In this document: in pieces, positions 1-9,111 of the stretch | How the letters are laid out: each line of letters begins with the position of its first letter | Numbering within the stretch: position 1 is the first letter of the stretch | Assembly: GCF_009428905.1 (NCBI RefSeq) | Contig: NZ_WHYR01000013.1 | Location: forward strand, 1 to 64,000 | Direction of reading: 5' to 3' | Origin: Desulfofundulus thermobenzoicus | Lineage (GTDB): Bacteria; Bacillota; Desulfotomaculia; Desulfotomaculales; Desulfovirgulaceae | Length of the DNA: 64,000 nt | Made by a program: the position numbers and the translations under genes | The notes under the pieces: model-generated | The model's database searches: none | Told to the model about the DNA's origin: nothing | Seen by the model: the letters and a program-made list of their open reading frames with translations, nothing else

Positions 1-890
1 GTCCCTGCCGGGCGGGGCATTACGCCCAGCTACACAAAAAAATTTTACACTCACTGGGCTATGGGGTGGATATAATTGTATTTGAACCGCCCCGACTCTA
101 CCCCCTGGATTTTTTATATAATATCCAGCGTTTAAACCCCAACCGCCTGTCCTACCGGTCCATATACGAGTGTATCCGGCGGGCCTGGCGCAAGCTGCAG
201 GCGCTGGATAACCTGGAAAAGCTGACCCATGTGGTGCGCCCCCGGGAGATCACCCGGGGAACCACCACCCGCACCTATGGCCGGGTACTGGAGTGGATTG
301 ACCGGGCTTACACCCTGCGGGAAATTGAAGAGGCGGAAAGGGCCGCTTTAAAAGCATTACAGAAAGTGCCGCAGGACCCCACCCGGGATGTCCTGAGGGT
401 GGGCATTGTGGGCGAAATATATGTTCTGCTGGAGCCGGCCAGCAACCTGGAAATTGAGGAAACCCTGGGCAATCTGGGCGTGGAAGTGGAAAGGTCCATG
501 TTTTTAACCGGCTGGACCAGGGACAATACCTGGGCCGAAACCACCGAAGGCCTGACCATCCGGGAGGCCGCCCTGCCCTACCTGCCGGAACTTTTAGGCG
601 GTCACGGCAGGGATTCCATCGGCAATACGGTGCTCTACGCCAAGCGGGGTTTTGATGGGGTTATTCAACTGGCCCCCTTCACCTGCATACCGGAAATTGT
701 AGCCCGCACCATATTGCCGCAGGTCAGCCGGGAACACGGCATACCGGTGCTCACCTTTTTCCTGGACGAACAAACGGGTAAAGCCGGCATGACCACCCGG
801 CTGGAAGCTTTTGTGGACCTTATGAGACGGCAAAGGATGTTACGGCGGGCGGGGAAATTCCGTCCGGACGGAGCTGCACTTCCCTGTTGA
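1..890 (+). CDS. 2-hydroxyacyl-CoA dehydratase activase-related protein (5' end cut by window)
   Basis: The reading frame is open from base 3 to the TGA at 888-890 and clearly begins before the window: the residues before the first possible in-window start (GTG at 66) read PCRAGHYAQLHKKILHSLGY, typical of this family. About 295 residues are visible. The family (CoA protein activase / 2-hydroxyglutaryl-CoA dehydratase D-component-like) is known to accompany BadF/HgdC-type ATPases. The next gene, 55 bp downstream on the same strand, is such an activase, which supports the call. The precise substrate is unknown. The C-terminal third carries the GRDSIGNTVLYAKRGFDGVI and PFTCIPEIVAR blocks characteristic of the family. 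Confidence 0.75.
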   Translation, partial: PCRAGHYAQLHKKILHSLGYGVDIIVFEPPRLYPLDFLYNIQRLNPNRLSYRSIYECIRRAWRKLQALDNLEKLTHVVRPREITRGTTTRTYGRVLEWIDRAYTLREIEEAERAALKALQKVPQDPTRDVLRVGIVGEIYVLLEPASNLEIEETLGNLGVEVERSMFLTGWTRDNTWAETTEGLTIREAALPYLPELLGGHGRDSIGNTVLYAKRGFDGVIQLAPFTCIPEIVARTILPQVSREHGIPVLTFFLDEQTGKAGMTTRLEAFVDLMRRQRMLRRAGKFRPDGAALPC

Positions 891-945
891 CGGTTTGGTG
901 CCGCTCAGCAATTGATCAGCATCTGCAACAGGAAGGGAACTAACG

Positions 946-1899
946 ATGAAAGCTTACCTGGGAATAGATGTGGGATCCGTCAGTACCAATATCGTCATTT
1001 TAAGCGAGGCCGGAGCAGTCCTTACCGGCCTTTACTTGCGCACCATGGGCCGCCCCATTGAAGCCATCCAGGCGGGATTGAGGGAAGCAGCCGCCTCCCT
1101 GCCCAAAGACGTGGAAATAGCCGGCGTGGGCACCACCGGCAGCGGTCGCTATCTGGCCGGAGTAATGGCGGGGGCGGACGTAATCAAAAATGAAATCACC
1201 GCCCACGCCGTGGCCGCTTCCATGCTGGTGCCGGATGTACAAACCATTCTGGAAATCGGCGGTCAGGACTCGAAAATAATTATCCTGCGCCACGGGGTGG
1301 TGACGGACTTCGCCATGAATACCGTATGCGCCGCCGGTACCGGTTCCTTTCTGGATCAGCAGGCGGCCAGGCTGAACATTCCCATCACCCGCTTCGGGGA
1401 ACTGGCCCTGCAATCGACCCATCCGGTGCGCATTGCCGGCCGGTGCACCGTTTTTGCCGAATCGGATATGATCCACAAACAGCAGATGGGCCACCCCCTG
1501 CCGGATATCATCAATGGCCTGTGCGAAGCACTGGTGCGCAACTATTTGAACAACGTGGGCAAGGGCAAGGAGATTCTGCCGCCGGTGGTTTTTCAGGGTG
1601 GAGTGGCGGCCAATGTGGGCATTAAAGCCGCCTTCGAACGGGCGCTGGGAATGCCGGTGCTGGTGCCGGAACATCATAAGATAATGGGGGCCATCGGCGC
1701 GGCGAAATTGGCCGCCGAGGAGGTATCCCAGACCGGCCGAACCGGTTTTAAAGGGTTCGCCATTGCCGGCCTCTCCTACCACACCCGCAGTTTTGAATGC
1801 GATGGTTGCCCCAATGCCTGCGAAATAGCCGAAATCTATGAGGGCGACCGGGTAATCGGCCGCTGGGGCGGCCGCTGCCCCCGCTGGGACGTGGTTTAG
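946..1899 (+). CDS. Acyl-CoA dehydratase activase (BadF/HgdC-type ATPase)
   Basis: A 317-residue protein with the ASKHA ATPase opening (GIDVGSVSTNIVIL, residues 6-19) and the EIGGQDSK block near residue 103. Cys-128 (NTVCAAGTGSF) and Cys-167 (AGRCTVFAESD) are the ligands of the [4Fe-4S] cluster bridging the homodimer in HgdC. Known members use ATP to push a low-potential electron into a 2-hydroxyacyl-CoA dehydratase or benzoyl-CoA reductase-like enzyme. The C-terminal tail adds four more cysteines (FECDGCPNACE and GGRCPRW), beyond the classic short HgdC. ATG at 946 follows an AGGAAGGGAA ribosome site. No dehydratase subunits lie in the window, so the partner enzyme is unknown. Confidence 0.85.
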   Translation: MKAYLGIDVGSVSTNIVILSEAGAVLTGLYLRTMGRPIEAIQAGLREAAASLPKDVEIAGVGTTGSGRYLAGVMAGADVIKNEITAHAVAASMLVPDVQTILEIGGQDSKIIILRHGVVTDFAMNTVCAAGTGSFLDQQAARLNIPITRFGELALQSTHPVRIAGRCTVFAESDMIHKQQMGHPLPDIINGLCEALVRNYLNNVGKGKEILPPVVFQGGVAANVGIKAAFERALGMPVLVPEHHKIMGAIGAAKLAAEEVSQTGRTGFKGFAIAGLSYHTRSFECDGCPNACEIAEIYEGDRVIGRWGGRCPRWDVV

Positions 1900-2095
1900 C
1901 AGGACCACTTCATATCACCAATTAACGTCAAGGCAGAATAATTGTCAAACTTATCCCCACTCACTGCGCAGTGATCATCCGACAGCACATCTACCCACTC
2001 CGTATAAAGGAAGCACCCTGCTGATAGTAGTGGTTTTGTTGAACAGCTACAAAGTGTCATGGGATGTATTTTAAACCGGCCGGGAGGTTTTGCCC

Positions 2096-2326
2096 TTGAC
2101 ATTGTTCAGTCCACAAGCAGCTCAAATTATCAACGGGATACTGCTGACCCTGATGGTGGGCAACGGTCTTTGGGTGGCTTTTGATGCCCGCCGCCGGGAC
2201 AGACCCTTATCCGAAGTAATTGCCTGGGGTTTGTTCTCCACCGTTTTTTTCGGCCTGGGCCTGGCCCTGTGGCTGGCCTGGGGCCGCAAACTGCCCCCCG
2301 CCCCCGGGACCGGCGGGCAACCGTAA
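2096..2326 (+). CDS. Small two-helix membrane protein, unknown function
   Basis: A 76-residue protein with two hydrophobic stretches (about residues 10-26 and 42-62) separated by a basic DARRRDRP turn, and a Pro/Gly-rich C-terminus. TTG at 2096 is preferred because the GGGAGG at 2082-2087 lies 8 nt upstream; the earlier in-frame TTG at 2090 would sit only 2 nt from it. The shape resembles small inner-membrane or phospholipase D N-terminal-like proteins, but I recognise no family. It stands alone between the activase gene and the thiolase. Confidence 0.55.
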   Translation: MTLFSPQAAQIINGILLTLMVGNGLWVAFDARRRDRPLSEVIAWGLFSTVFFGLGLALWLAWGRKLPPAPGTGGQP

Positions 2327-2777
2327 CAGCCGTAAATTCACCATGCCTGAGAGGGTGTGGTTCTGTTAATACCGGACATAAGCGGTAGGAGCATCCCCGG
2401 CCGGCAGCCGGATTCATGAAGTGGGGGCATGGAGGTAAGGCAGGGATGGATGAAATGGCAAAAAGATTACAAACATTTTTAACCGACATCCATTATGTAT
2501 CCTTAAACTACTGTCTATCATCGTAGACTGTTTATATCTTCTAGAGATAAACACACTGCCTCTCCCACCCCATTTCCCACAAATCCCTGCTGTTACGCCG
2601 GGTTACAAATTGTCATTCTGCAAAAAGTCTGTCTTGGCGCAACTTTGCGACAATAGCCCGCCGGGCCCTTTCTTGCCTCGCTTTTGGTATTAATTTTGCA
2701 TGATAGTATGGTGTGAATTATTGCCAGAATATTTAAATTCAACGAACAACGACCTTTTTAAGGGGAGGAAGATAGTT
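2327..2777. other. Intergenic region before the acyl-CoA operon
   Basis: About 450 bp without a convincing gene. It has a purine-rich stretch (2425-2460) and short AT-rich segments. No clear terminator or operator was seen. The ribosome site GGGGAGG of the thiolase lies at its end (2762-2768). Confidence 0.4.
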
Positions 2778-3956
2778 TTGCGCCAGACGGTGATTGTCAG
2801 CGCCGCCAGAACCCCTTTCGGCAAACTGGGCGGGTGTTTGGCCCCCCTTACCGCCCCCCAGCTGGGCGGTGTGGTGATCAGAGAGGCCCTGTCCCGGGCG
2901 GGCATTGAGGGCCAACAGGTGGATAATGTGATTATGGGCATGGTTTTGCAGGGCGGCGCCGGGCAGATCCCCTCCCGGCAGGCCACCCGCCTGGCCGGTT
3001 TGCCCTGGGAAGTACCCTCGGAAACCATCAACAAGGTCTGTGCCTCGGGCCTGCGGGCAGTAACCCTGGGGGATCAGATCATCCGGGCCGGGGATGCGAG
3101 CATTATTGTGGCCGGGGGCATGGAAAGCATGAGCAACGCCCCCTTCTTCGCCCGGGTACGGTGGGGGCTGCGCATGGGTGATACCAGACTGATTGACCTG
3201 ATGGTACACGACGGCCTGTGGTGCGCTTTCTACAACCGGCACATGGGTATCCACGGCGGTGAAGTGGCCAGGGAATACGGCGTATCCCGGGAAGAGCAGG
3301 ATGAATGGGCATTGCGCAGCCACCGGCGGGCCATAGCCGCCCTGGACGGGGGCCGGCTGCAGGACGAGGTGGTACCCGTATCCATCCCCCAGAAAAAGGG
3401 CGAGCCGGTAGTGGTGGACCGGGATGAAGGCCCCCGGCGGGATACCAGCCTGGAGGCATTGCGCCGGCTGCCCCCGGTTTTCGACCCGGAAAACACCGTC
3501 ACAGCCGGTAACGCCCCCGGGGTAAACGACGGTGCCGGGGCGCTGGTGCTCATGTCTTTGGACAAAGCCCGGGAAATGGGCATAAAACCCCTGGCCACCA
3601 TCCTGGGCCATGCCTCGGTATCCCAGGATGCCAAATATATTGCCACTGTACCCGGCCTGTCCATTAACAAACTGCTGGCCAAAATGAACATGACCATCGA
3701 CCAGATAGACCTGCTGGAGGTAAACGAGGCCTTTGCCGCCGTGGTGCTGGTCAGCCAGAAAATTGTGGGTTGGGATCCGGAAAAGGTCAACGTCAACGGC
3801 GGTGCCGTGGCCTTTGGCCACCCCATCGGCGCTTCCGGCGCCCGCATCCTGATGACCCTGGTCTACGAGCTCAGGCGCCGGGGCGGCGGCACTGGCGTGG
3901 CGGCCATCTGCAGCGGCGCCGCCCAGGGGGACGCCATTATGGTGCGGGTTGAATGA
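2778..3956 (+). CDS. Acetyl-CoA C-acetyltransferase (thiolase)
   Basis: A 392-residue thiolase, the usual family length. It condenses or cleaves acetoacetyl-CoA/acetyl-CoA at the end of beta-oxidation. The nucleophile is Cys-88 ([10 protein letters not shown]), with the NEAFAA block and catalytic His-348 ([10 protein letters not shown]) and Cys-378 (ICSGAAQGD). TTG at 2778 is preferred: GGGGAGG at 2762-2768 is 9 nt upstream and the protein then opens [14 protein letters not shown] as thiolases do; the upstream ATG at 2700 would add 26 unrelated residues. It is followed 72 bp later by an acyl-CoA dehydrogenase and then the B12 mutase, which suggests use in butyryl-CoA oxidation. Confidence 0.92.
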   Translation: MRQTVIVSAARTPFGKLGGCLAPLTAPQLGGVVIREALSRAGIEGQQVDNVIMGMVLQGGAGQIPSRQATRLAGLPWEVPSETINKVCASGLRAVTLGDQIIRAGDASIIVAGGMESMSNAPFFARVRWGLRMGDTRLIDLMVHDGLWCAFYNRHMGIHGGEVAREYGVSREEQDEWALRSHRRAIAALDGGRLQDEVVPVSIPQKKGEPVVVDRDEGPRRDTSLEALRRLPPVFDPENTVTAGNAPGVNDGAGALVLMSLDKAREMGIKPLATILGHASVSQDAKYIATVPGLSINKLLAKMNMTIDQIDLLEVNEAFAAVVLVSQKIVGWDPEKVNVNGGAVAFGHPIGASGARILMTLVYELRRRGGGTGVAAICSGAAQGDAIMVRVE

Positions 3957-4028
3957 AAATATAATGGTACGGCATTAAGCCCGTAACGGGTTGTTGAAAC
4001 GCTGAACTGTCTAAAGGAGATGAATGAT

Positions 4029-5171
4029 GTGCCCTACCAGCTGACGGAAGAACAAATCATGCTGCGGGATATGGTGCGTAAACTGGCCCAGAATGAAATC
4101 GCCCCCCGGGCGGCGGAGATCGACCGCACCCACCGCTTTCCCCGGGAAAACATTGAAAAGCTGGCCGAACTGGGCCTGATGGGGGTACCCGTACCCGAGG
4201 AATGGGGCGGCGCCGGCTGCGACTTTTTATCCTACATCATTACCATTGAAGAAGTCTCCCGGGCCTGCGCCTCCACGGGGGTGATTCTGGCCGTACACAC
4301 CTCCTTGGGTTGTTTTTCCATCCTTTATTTTGGGACCGAGGAGCAGAAAAGGCGTTACCTGCCCAAACTGGCCGGCGGACAATGGCTGGGTGCCTTTGCC
4401 CTGACGGAAGCCAACGCCGGCTCCGACCCGGCCAACCTGTCCACCAGCGCCCGTCTGGCGGGGGATTATTACATCGTCAACGGCAGCAAAATGTTCATTA
4501 CCAGCGGCGGCCACGCCGACGTTTACGTCACCTTTGTGCGCACCGCCCCGGGCAAAGGGTACAAAGGCATCACCTGCCTTTTGGTGGACCGGGACACTCC
4601 GGGCTTTTCCATAGGGAAAATAGAGGAAAAGATGGGCCTGCACGGTGACCCCACCACTGAACTGATCTTTGAAAATGCCCGGGTGCCCAAAGAAAACCTG
4701 CTGGGGGTGGAAGGAGAAGGTTTCAAGGTGGCCATGGCCCTGCTGGACGGCGGGCGCATCGGCATCGGCGCCCAGGCCCTGGGCATCGCCCAGGCCGCCT
4801 TTGACGTGGCCCTTTCCTACGCCAAACAAAGGGTGCAATTCGGCCGTCCCATTGCCGAATTTCAGGCCATCCAGTTCATGCTGGCCGACATGGCCACCAG
4901 GATCGACGCTGCCCGCCTGCTGGTCTACCGGGCCGCCCGGTTAAAGGACATGGGCCTGCCCTATACCAAAGAGGCATCCATGGCCAAGCTGTACGCCACC
5001 GACACGGCCATGCAGGTAACCACCGACGCCGTGCAAATACTGGGTGGTTACGGCTATTGCAAGGAGTACCCGGTGGAACGATACATGCGGGACGCCAAAA
5101 TTACCCAGATATATGAAGGCACCAACCAGATCCAGCGGCTGGTGATTGCCAAACAACTGCTCAAACAGTAA
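4029..5171 (+). CDS. Short-chain acyl-CoA dehydrogenase (butyryl-CoA type)
   Basis: A 380-residue FAD-dependent acyl-CoA dehydrogenase. Visible landmarks are the ALTEANAGSD signature, the VNGSKMFITSG beta-domain motif and the catalytic base Glu at about residue 363 (QIYEGTNQIQ), the position used by short- and medium-chain enzymes. GTG at 4029 is chosen because AAAGGAG ends at 4019, 9 nt before it; the ATG at 4020 abuts the ribosome site. Electrons would go to ETF, which is not encoded here. With a thiolase before and an isobutyryl-CoA-type mutase after, butyryl-CoA is the likeliest substrate (inference). Confidence 0.9.
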   Translation: MPYQLTEEQIMLRDMVRKLAQNEIAPRAAEIDRTHRFPRENIEKLAELGLMGVPVPEEWGGAGCDFLSYIITIEEVSRACASTGVILAVHTSLGCFSILYFGTEEQKRRYLPKLAGGQWLGAFALTEANAGSDPANLSTSARLAGDYYIVNGSKMFITSGGHADVYVTFVRTAPGKGYKGITCLLVDRDTPGFSIGKIEEKMGLHGDPTTELIFENARVPKENLLGVEGEGFKVAMALLDGGRIGIGAQALGIAQAAFDVALSYAKQRVQFGRPIAEFQAIQFMLADMATRIDAARLLVYRAARLKDMGLPYTKEASMAKLYATDTAMQVTTDAVQILGGYGYCKEYPVERYMRDAKITQIYEGTNQIQRLVIAKQLLKQ

Positions 5172-5330
5172 GAGAATTGCTAATCTGTCGCAACAGGGGA
5201 TGGTACGGGGATGCCGCGTAAGATGGTTGTCCCGGAAGATGATAATGCAGCTGTTTTTTCGACTTCGGAGCACTGGAGGGGCGACTGTTACCCGGGTCCC
5301 TTCGCAACATACTCCAAAGGAGGTTTTGCA

Positions 5331-5870
5331 ATGGCTCACCGGCGGCTGCAAAAGGGGTACGTTCATGTATACACCGGTAACGGCAAAGGTAAGACCACCG
5401 CCGCCCTGGGTTTGGCCTTAAGGGCCATCGGCCATGGATGCCGGGTGTTTATGCTCCAGTTTATGAAGGGCAGCAAGGAATACGGTGAAGTACAGGCGGC
5501 AGAAAAATACCTGCCCGATCTGGTTATCGTGCAATCGGGCCTGGAAACATTTGTGGATAAGGATAATCCATCCCCCGAGGATATGCGCCTGGCCAGGGAA
5601 GGATTGGAACTCGCCCGCAGGGTCATCCGGGAAGGAAACTACGACCTGGTTATCCTGGACGAGATCAATGTGGCCGTGGATTTTAAACTGATCCCCCTGG
5701 AGGATGTACTGGACTTGATTCACACCAAACCCGCCCACGTGGAACTGGTGCTCACCGGCCGCTACGCCCATCCGGCCATTATCCGGGCCGCTGATATAGT
5801 CACGGAAATGAACCTGATCGATCACCCCTATTACCACGGGGTGGAAGCCCGGGAAGGCATCGAGTATTGA
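5331..5870 (+). CDS. cobO: Cob(I)alamin / cob(I)yrinic acid a,c-diamide adenosyltransferase (BtuR/CobO)
   Basis: A 179-residue protein with the P-loop GNGKGKTT at residues 16-23 and the VILDEIN Walker B segment, both diagnostic of the CobO/BtuR adenosyltransferase family. It transfers the 5'-deoxyadenosyl group of ATP to cob(I)alamin. ATG at 5331 follows AAAGGAGG with 7 nt spacing; the longer open frame upstream (from 5211) is not family-like. Its place between the acyl-CoA dehydrogenase and the B12-dependent mutase indicates a dedicated supply of adenosylcobalamin to that mutase. Confidence 0.92.
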   Translation: MAHRRLQKGYVHVYTGNGKGKTTAALGLALRAIGHGCRVFMLQFMKGSKEYGEVQAAEKYLPDLVIVQSGLETFVDKDNPSPEDMRLAREGLELARRVIREGNYDLVILDEINVAVDFKLIPLEDVLDLIHTKPAHVELVLTGRYAHPAIIRAADIVTEMNLIDHPYYHGVEAREGIEY

Positions 5871-5913
5871 CGGCGGGAAATCATTAAACAATCCTGGAAG
5901 GGAGAGTGAACCG

Positions 5914-7575
5914 ATGAGTGATCAACTCAAAGAAATCCGGGAAGGATTTGACCGGTGGCAGAAAACCCGTTCCCGCATGAAGGACCGGGACTGCCGGTTT
6001 GAAACCGTATCCGGCATGGAAGTCAAGGACCTGTACACCCCCATGGACATGGAAGGTTTTGATTATATGCGGGATCTGGGCTATCCCGGACACTACCCCT
6101 ATACCCGGGGCGTGCAGGGCAACATGTACCGGGGACGGCTGTGGACCATGCGCCAGTTTGCCGGTTTTGCCACCGCCAGGGAATCCAACCGGCGCTATAA
6201 ATACCTGCTGGAAAAGGGGCAGACGGGCCTCTCCGTGGCCTTTGACATGCCCACCATCATGGGTTACGACAGCGATCATCCCCGCTCCCTGGGGGAAGTG
6301 GGCCGGGTGGGGGTGGCCATCGACTCCCTGCAGGACATGGAGACCCTGTTTGACGGCATTCCCCTGGATAAGGTGAGCACGTCCATGACCATCAACGCCC
6401 CGGCTTCCATCATCTGGTGCATGTACCTGGTCACGGGGGAAAAACAGGGGGTGCGCCAGGAACAACTGACCGGCACCATTCAAAACGATATTTTGAAGGA
6501 ATACATCGCCCAGAAGTCCTGGATCTTCCCGCCGGAGCCCTCCATGCGCCTGATCACCGACATTTTTGCCTATGCCAGCCGGCACGTACCCAAATGGAAT
6601 ACGGTGAGCATCAGCGGCTACCACATCCGGGAGGCCGGCTCCACTGCCGTGCAGGAACTGGCCTTCACCCTGGCCGACGGTTTCGCCTACGTGGAAGCGG
6701 GGATCAAGGCTGGGCTGGACGTGGATGAATTCGCCCCCCGGCTCTCCTTCTTCTTCAACGCCCACATCGATTTCTTCGAAGAAATTGCCAAGTACCGGGC
6801 CGCCCGGCGCATCTGGGCCCGGCACATGAAGGAAAAGTACGGGGCCAAAAACCCCCGTTCCTGGCTGCTGCGCTTCCACACCCAGACGGCCGGCTGCAGC
6901 CTGACCGCCCAGCAGCCGGAAAACAACATTGTCCGCACGGCCTATGAAGCCCTGGCCGCCGTGCTGGGGGGTACCCAGTCGCTGCACACCAACTCCATGG
7001 ACGAGGTGCTGGCCCTGCCCACGGAAAAGGCGGTGCAGATTGCCCTGCGCACCCAGCAGATCCTGGCCTATGAAACGGGGGTGGCCAATGTCATCGATCC
7101 TCTGGCCGGCTCCTACTATGTGGAAGCCCTGACCAACAAAATGGAAGAAGAGGCGGAAAAATACTTTGCGGAAATTGAAAAACGGGGCGGGGTGCTGGCC
7201 TGTATCGATCAAAACTTTTTCCAGCAGGAGATTGCCGATGCGGCCTACTACTACCAGCGGGCACTGGACAGCAAGCAGCGTATTCTGGTGGGGGTAAATG
7301 AATTTGTGAACCCCGACGAACAGCTGGAAATAGAAATATTAAAGATCGACCCGGAAGTAGAAAAGGAGCAGGTGGCCCGGGTACAGAAGCTGCGCCGGGA
7401 ACGGGACAACATCCGGGTGCAGGAGACCCTGGAGGCACTGCGCAAGGCCTGCCAGGGCACGGAAAACGTCATTCCGTACATCCTGGAATGCGTGCGGGCC
7501 TACGCCACCGAAGGGGAAATGATTCAGGTTATGCGGGAGGTCTTCGGCGAGTACAGGGAGAAGCCTACGTTTTAA
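5914..7575 (+). CDS. icmA: B12-dependent acyl-CoA mutase large subunit, isobutyryl-CoA mutase type
   Basis: A 553-residue TIM-barrel subunit of the methylmalonyl-CoA mutase family lacking the B12-binding domain, which is the separate gene 168 bp downstream. Aligned by motif to P. shermanii MutA, the active-site His-244 is conserved ([10 protein letters not shown], His-237). The two residues that select a carboxylated substrate are changed: Tyr-89 is Phe-82 (RQFAGFA) and Arg-207 is Gln-200 (KEYIAQKSW). Phe and Gln at these places are the known signature of isobutyryl-CoA mutase. The enzyme should interconvert isobutyryl-CoA and butyryl-CoA. Automatic annotation would probably call it methylmalonyl-CoA mutase. 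Confidence 0.85.
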   Translation: MSDQLKEIREGFDRWQKTRSRMKDRDCRFETVSGMEVKDLYTPMDMEGFDYMRDLGYPGHYPYTRGVQGNMYRGRLWTMRQFAGFATARESNRRYKYLLEKGQTGLSVAFDMPTIMGYDSDHPRSLGEVGRVGVAIDSLQDMETLFDGIPLDKVSTSMTINAPASIIWCMYLVTGEKQGVRQEQLTGTIQNDILKEYIAQKSWIFPPEPSMRLITDIFAYASRHVPKWNTVSISGYHIREAGSTAVQELAFTLADGFAYVEAGIKAGLDVDEFAPRLSFFFNAHIDFFEEIAKYRAARRIWARHMKEKYGAKNPRSWLLRFHTQTAGCSLTAQQPENNIVRTAYEALAAVLGGTQSLHTNSMDEVLALPTEKAVQIALRTQQILAYETGVANVIDPLAGSYYVEALTNKMEEEAEKYFAEIEKRGGVLACIDQNFFQQEIADAAYYYQRALDSKQRILVGVNEFVNPDEQLEIEILKIDPEVEKEQVARVQKLRRERDNIRVQETLEALRKACQGTENVIPYILECVRAYATEGEMIQVMREVFGEYREKPTF

Positions 7576-7610
7576 CATTCCCGGTGATTAATGTTTAGAA
7601 CCACTGTCTA

Positions 7611-7639
7611 TAAGTTAATGTACCCGGTTCGTTAACTTA
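7611..7639. promoter_or_regulatory. Perfect 8-bp inverted repeat between the mutase subunit genes
   Basis: TAAGTTAA (7611-7618) and TTAACTTA (7632-7639) flank a 13-nt spacer in the 168-bp gap between the large and small mutase subunit genes. It could be an operator or a weak processing hairpin; no U tract follows. Confidence 0.35.
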
Positions 7640-7743
7640 TTTCCTGCCAGGTTTTACGCGCACCTCTTTATACACATAATGAACCCCATCGCCAAAATAA
7701 AGAAGAAACCGTTATGGATTTTTTCAAAAGGAAGGGAAGATAC

Positions 7744-8142
7744 ATGGCCAGAAAAATCAGAGTGCTGGTGGCCAAGCCGGGCCTGGACGGCCACGACCGG
7801 GGCGCCCGGGTTATTGCCCGGGGGCTGCGGGACGCGGGCATGGAAGTAATCTACACCGGGCTGCACCAGACCCCGGAGCAAATCGTGGAAGCGGCCATTC
7901 AGGAGGACGTGGACGTGGTTGGTTTGAGCCTCCTTTCCGGCGCCCACATGACCCTCTTCCCCCGGGTGGCCCAACTGCTTAAAGAAAACGGCGCCGACGA
8001 TATCCTGGTCATCGGCGGGGGCACCATCCCGGAGGACGACATCCGGGCATTGAAGGAAGGCGGCTGGGTGAAGGAACTGTTTACCCCCGGCACGCCCCTG
8101 GAAACAATTGCCGAATGGATTAAGGCCAATGTGAAGGTGTAA
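7744..8142 (+). CDS. icmB: B12-binding small subunit of the acyl-CoA mutase
   Basis: A 132-residue Rossmann-like cobalamin-binding domain. It shows the DxHxxG motif (GLDGHDRG, the His being the lower cobalt ligand), the SGAH segment and the GGG phosphate-binding loop (VIGGGTIP). The size matches free-standing IcmB. ATG at 7744 follows an AAGGAAGGGAAG site; an in-frame ATG at 7714 would add ten residues ([10 protein letters not shown]) not seen in the family. It pairs with the large subunit upstream to make the holo-mutase. Confidence 0.88.
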   Translation: MARKIRVLVAKPGLDGHDRGARVIARGLRDAGMEVIYTGLHQTPEQIVEAAIQEDVDVVGLSLLSGAHMTLFPRVAQLLKENGADDILVIGGGTIPEDDIRALKEGGWVKELFTPGTPLETIAEWIKANVKV

Positions 8143-8203
8143 CACCGCCTTCCCCCCACCGGGCATATACAAGAAACCGGAAAAAATGTTGCAGTTATAT
8201 TCT

Positions 8204-8222
8204 ATCCCGGGCTTCCCGGGAT
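8204..8222 (+). other. GC-rich hairpin after the mutase small subunit
   Basis: ATCCCGGG (8204-8211), loop CTT, CCCGGGAT (8215-8222). It is followed by alternating TA rather than a T run, so it may stabilise the 3' end rather than terminate by itself. The true terminator is at 8292. Confidence 0.4.
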
Positions 8223-8291
8223 GGTATGTATATATATATAAGGGACATGTTCCGAAACTGGTTCTGGTGCCACCGGGGAAAAATACGTTTT

Positions 8292-8320
8292 AAAAAGGCC
8301 AGCGATTAGCTGGCCTTTTT
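8292..8320 (+). terminator. Rho-independent terminator
   Basis: A 12-bp perfect stem (AAAAAGGCCAGC / GCTGGCCTTTTT) with loop GATTA ends in a T run. It closes the acyl-CoA operon and isolates the downstream two-component genes. Confidence 0.9.
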
Positions 8321-8430
8321 CGTAAACTTGTCCAAACTTGTTCACAAAGTTGTAACAAATAACTGGTATAATTTATTAAAACTCACGAGCAGGGAAAAGA
8401 CAAATTTTGCCGGAAAGGTGCGCGACAAAG

Positions 8431-9111
8431 GTGGAAACCATTCTGGTGGTGGAAGACGAAGAACCGGTGCGGGATCTGGTGAGCATGTATCTAAAAAAAG
8501 AAGGTTTTCAGGTGGAAACGGCCGAAGATGGTGAAAAGGCCCTGGTCATGGCACGCTCTTTCACCCCCGACCTGATCCTGCTGGATCTCATGCTTCCCAA
8601 ACTGGACGGCTGGACCGTCTGCAAGGAAATCAGAAAAACCACATCCGTTCCCATTATTATGCTCACCGCCAGGGGTGAGGAATTCGACCGGGTTCTGGGA
8701 CTGGAAATGGGCGCCGACGATTATATTACCAAGCCCTTTTCCCCCCGGGAAATGGTGGCCAGGGTCAAGGCCGTGCTGCGCCGGACGAAGCAGGCCGGCG
8801 AGCAGAATGCACTCCTGAGCTTCCCGGGCCTGCTGATCGACCATTCCGCCAGCCGGGTGGAAGTGGATGGCCGGGAAATCCAACTTACCCCGAAAGAATT
8901 TGAGCTGTTGTGGTTTTTAGCCTCCCACCCCAGGCGTGTTTACTCGCGCGAACAATTGCTGGAATATGTGTGGGGTTATGCCTATCCCGGCGATCCCCGA
9001 ACGGTGGATACCCATATAAAGCGTCTGCGCGAAAAACTTAAAAATAACGGTGCTAAAAACTTTATCGTCACCGTCTGGGGGAAGGGCTACCGTTTCGAGG
9101 TGGCGGAATGA
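8431..9111 (+). CDS. OmpR/PhoB-family response regulator
   Basis: A 226-residue DNA-binding response regulator. The receiver domain (1-115) has the acidic pocket (VVEDEE), phospho-acceptor Asp-52 (LILLDLMLP) and Lys in ITKPFSP. The winged-helix effector domain includes LTPKEFELLWFLA and the recognition region DPRTVDTHIKRLREKL. GTG at 8431 gives the canonical METILVVEDEE opening; an upstream TTG at 8407 would add eight residues. The stop codon directly abuts the ATG of the histidine kinase, so the pair is co-transcribed and probably translationally coupled. A TGGTATAAT extended -10 lies at 8364-8372. Confidence 0.92.
   Translation: METILVVEDEEPVRDLVSMYLKKEGFQVETAEDGEKALVMARSFTPDLILLDLMLPKLDGWTVCKEIRKTTSVPIIMLTARGEEFDRVLGLEMGADDYITKPFSPREMVARVKAVLRRTKQAGEQNALLSFPGLLIDHSASRVEVDGREIQLTPKEFELLWFLASHPRRVYSREQLLEYVWGYAYPGDPRTVDTHIKRLREKLKNNGAKNFIVTVWGKGYRFEVAE

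Noticed and set aside
1000-1908. Long antisense frame over the activase gene
   Set aside because: Composition mirrors the high third-position GC of the real gene; no start signal and no family.
2340-2480. Possible RNA gene in the gap before the thiolase
   Set aside because: No tRNA-like cloverleaf or clear hairpin set could be drawn.
2739-3821. Long antisense frame over the thiolase
   Set aside because: Shadow of a conserved gene; no family match.
5884-7212. Long antisense frame over the mutase
   Set aside because: Shadow frame, Gly/His-rich composition from the opposite codons.
8204-8222. CCCGGG hairpin as a terminator
   Set aside because: No T run follows; the real terminator is at 8292-8320.
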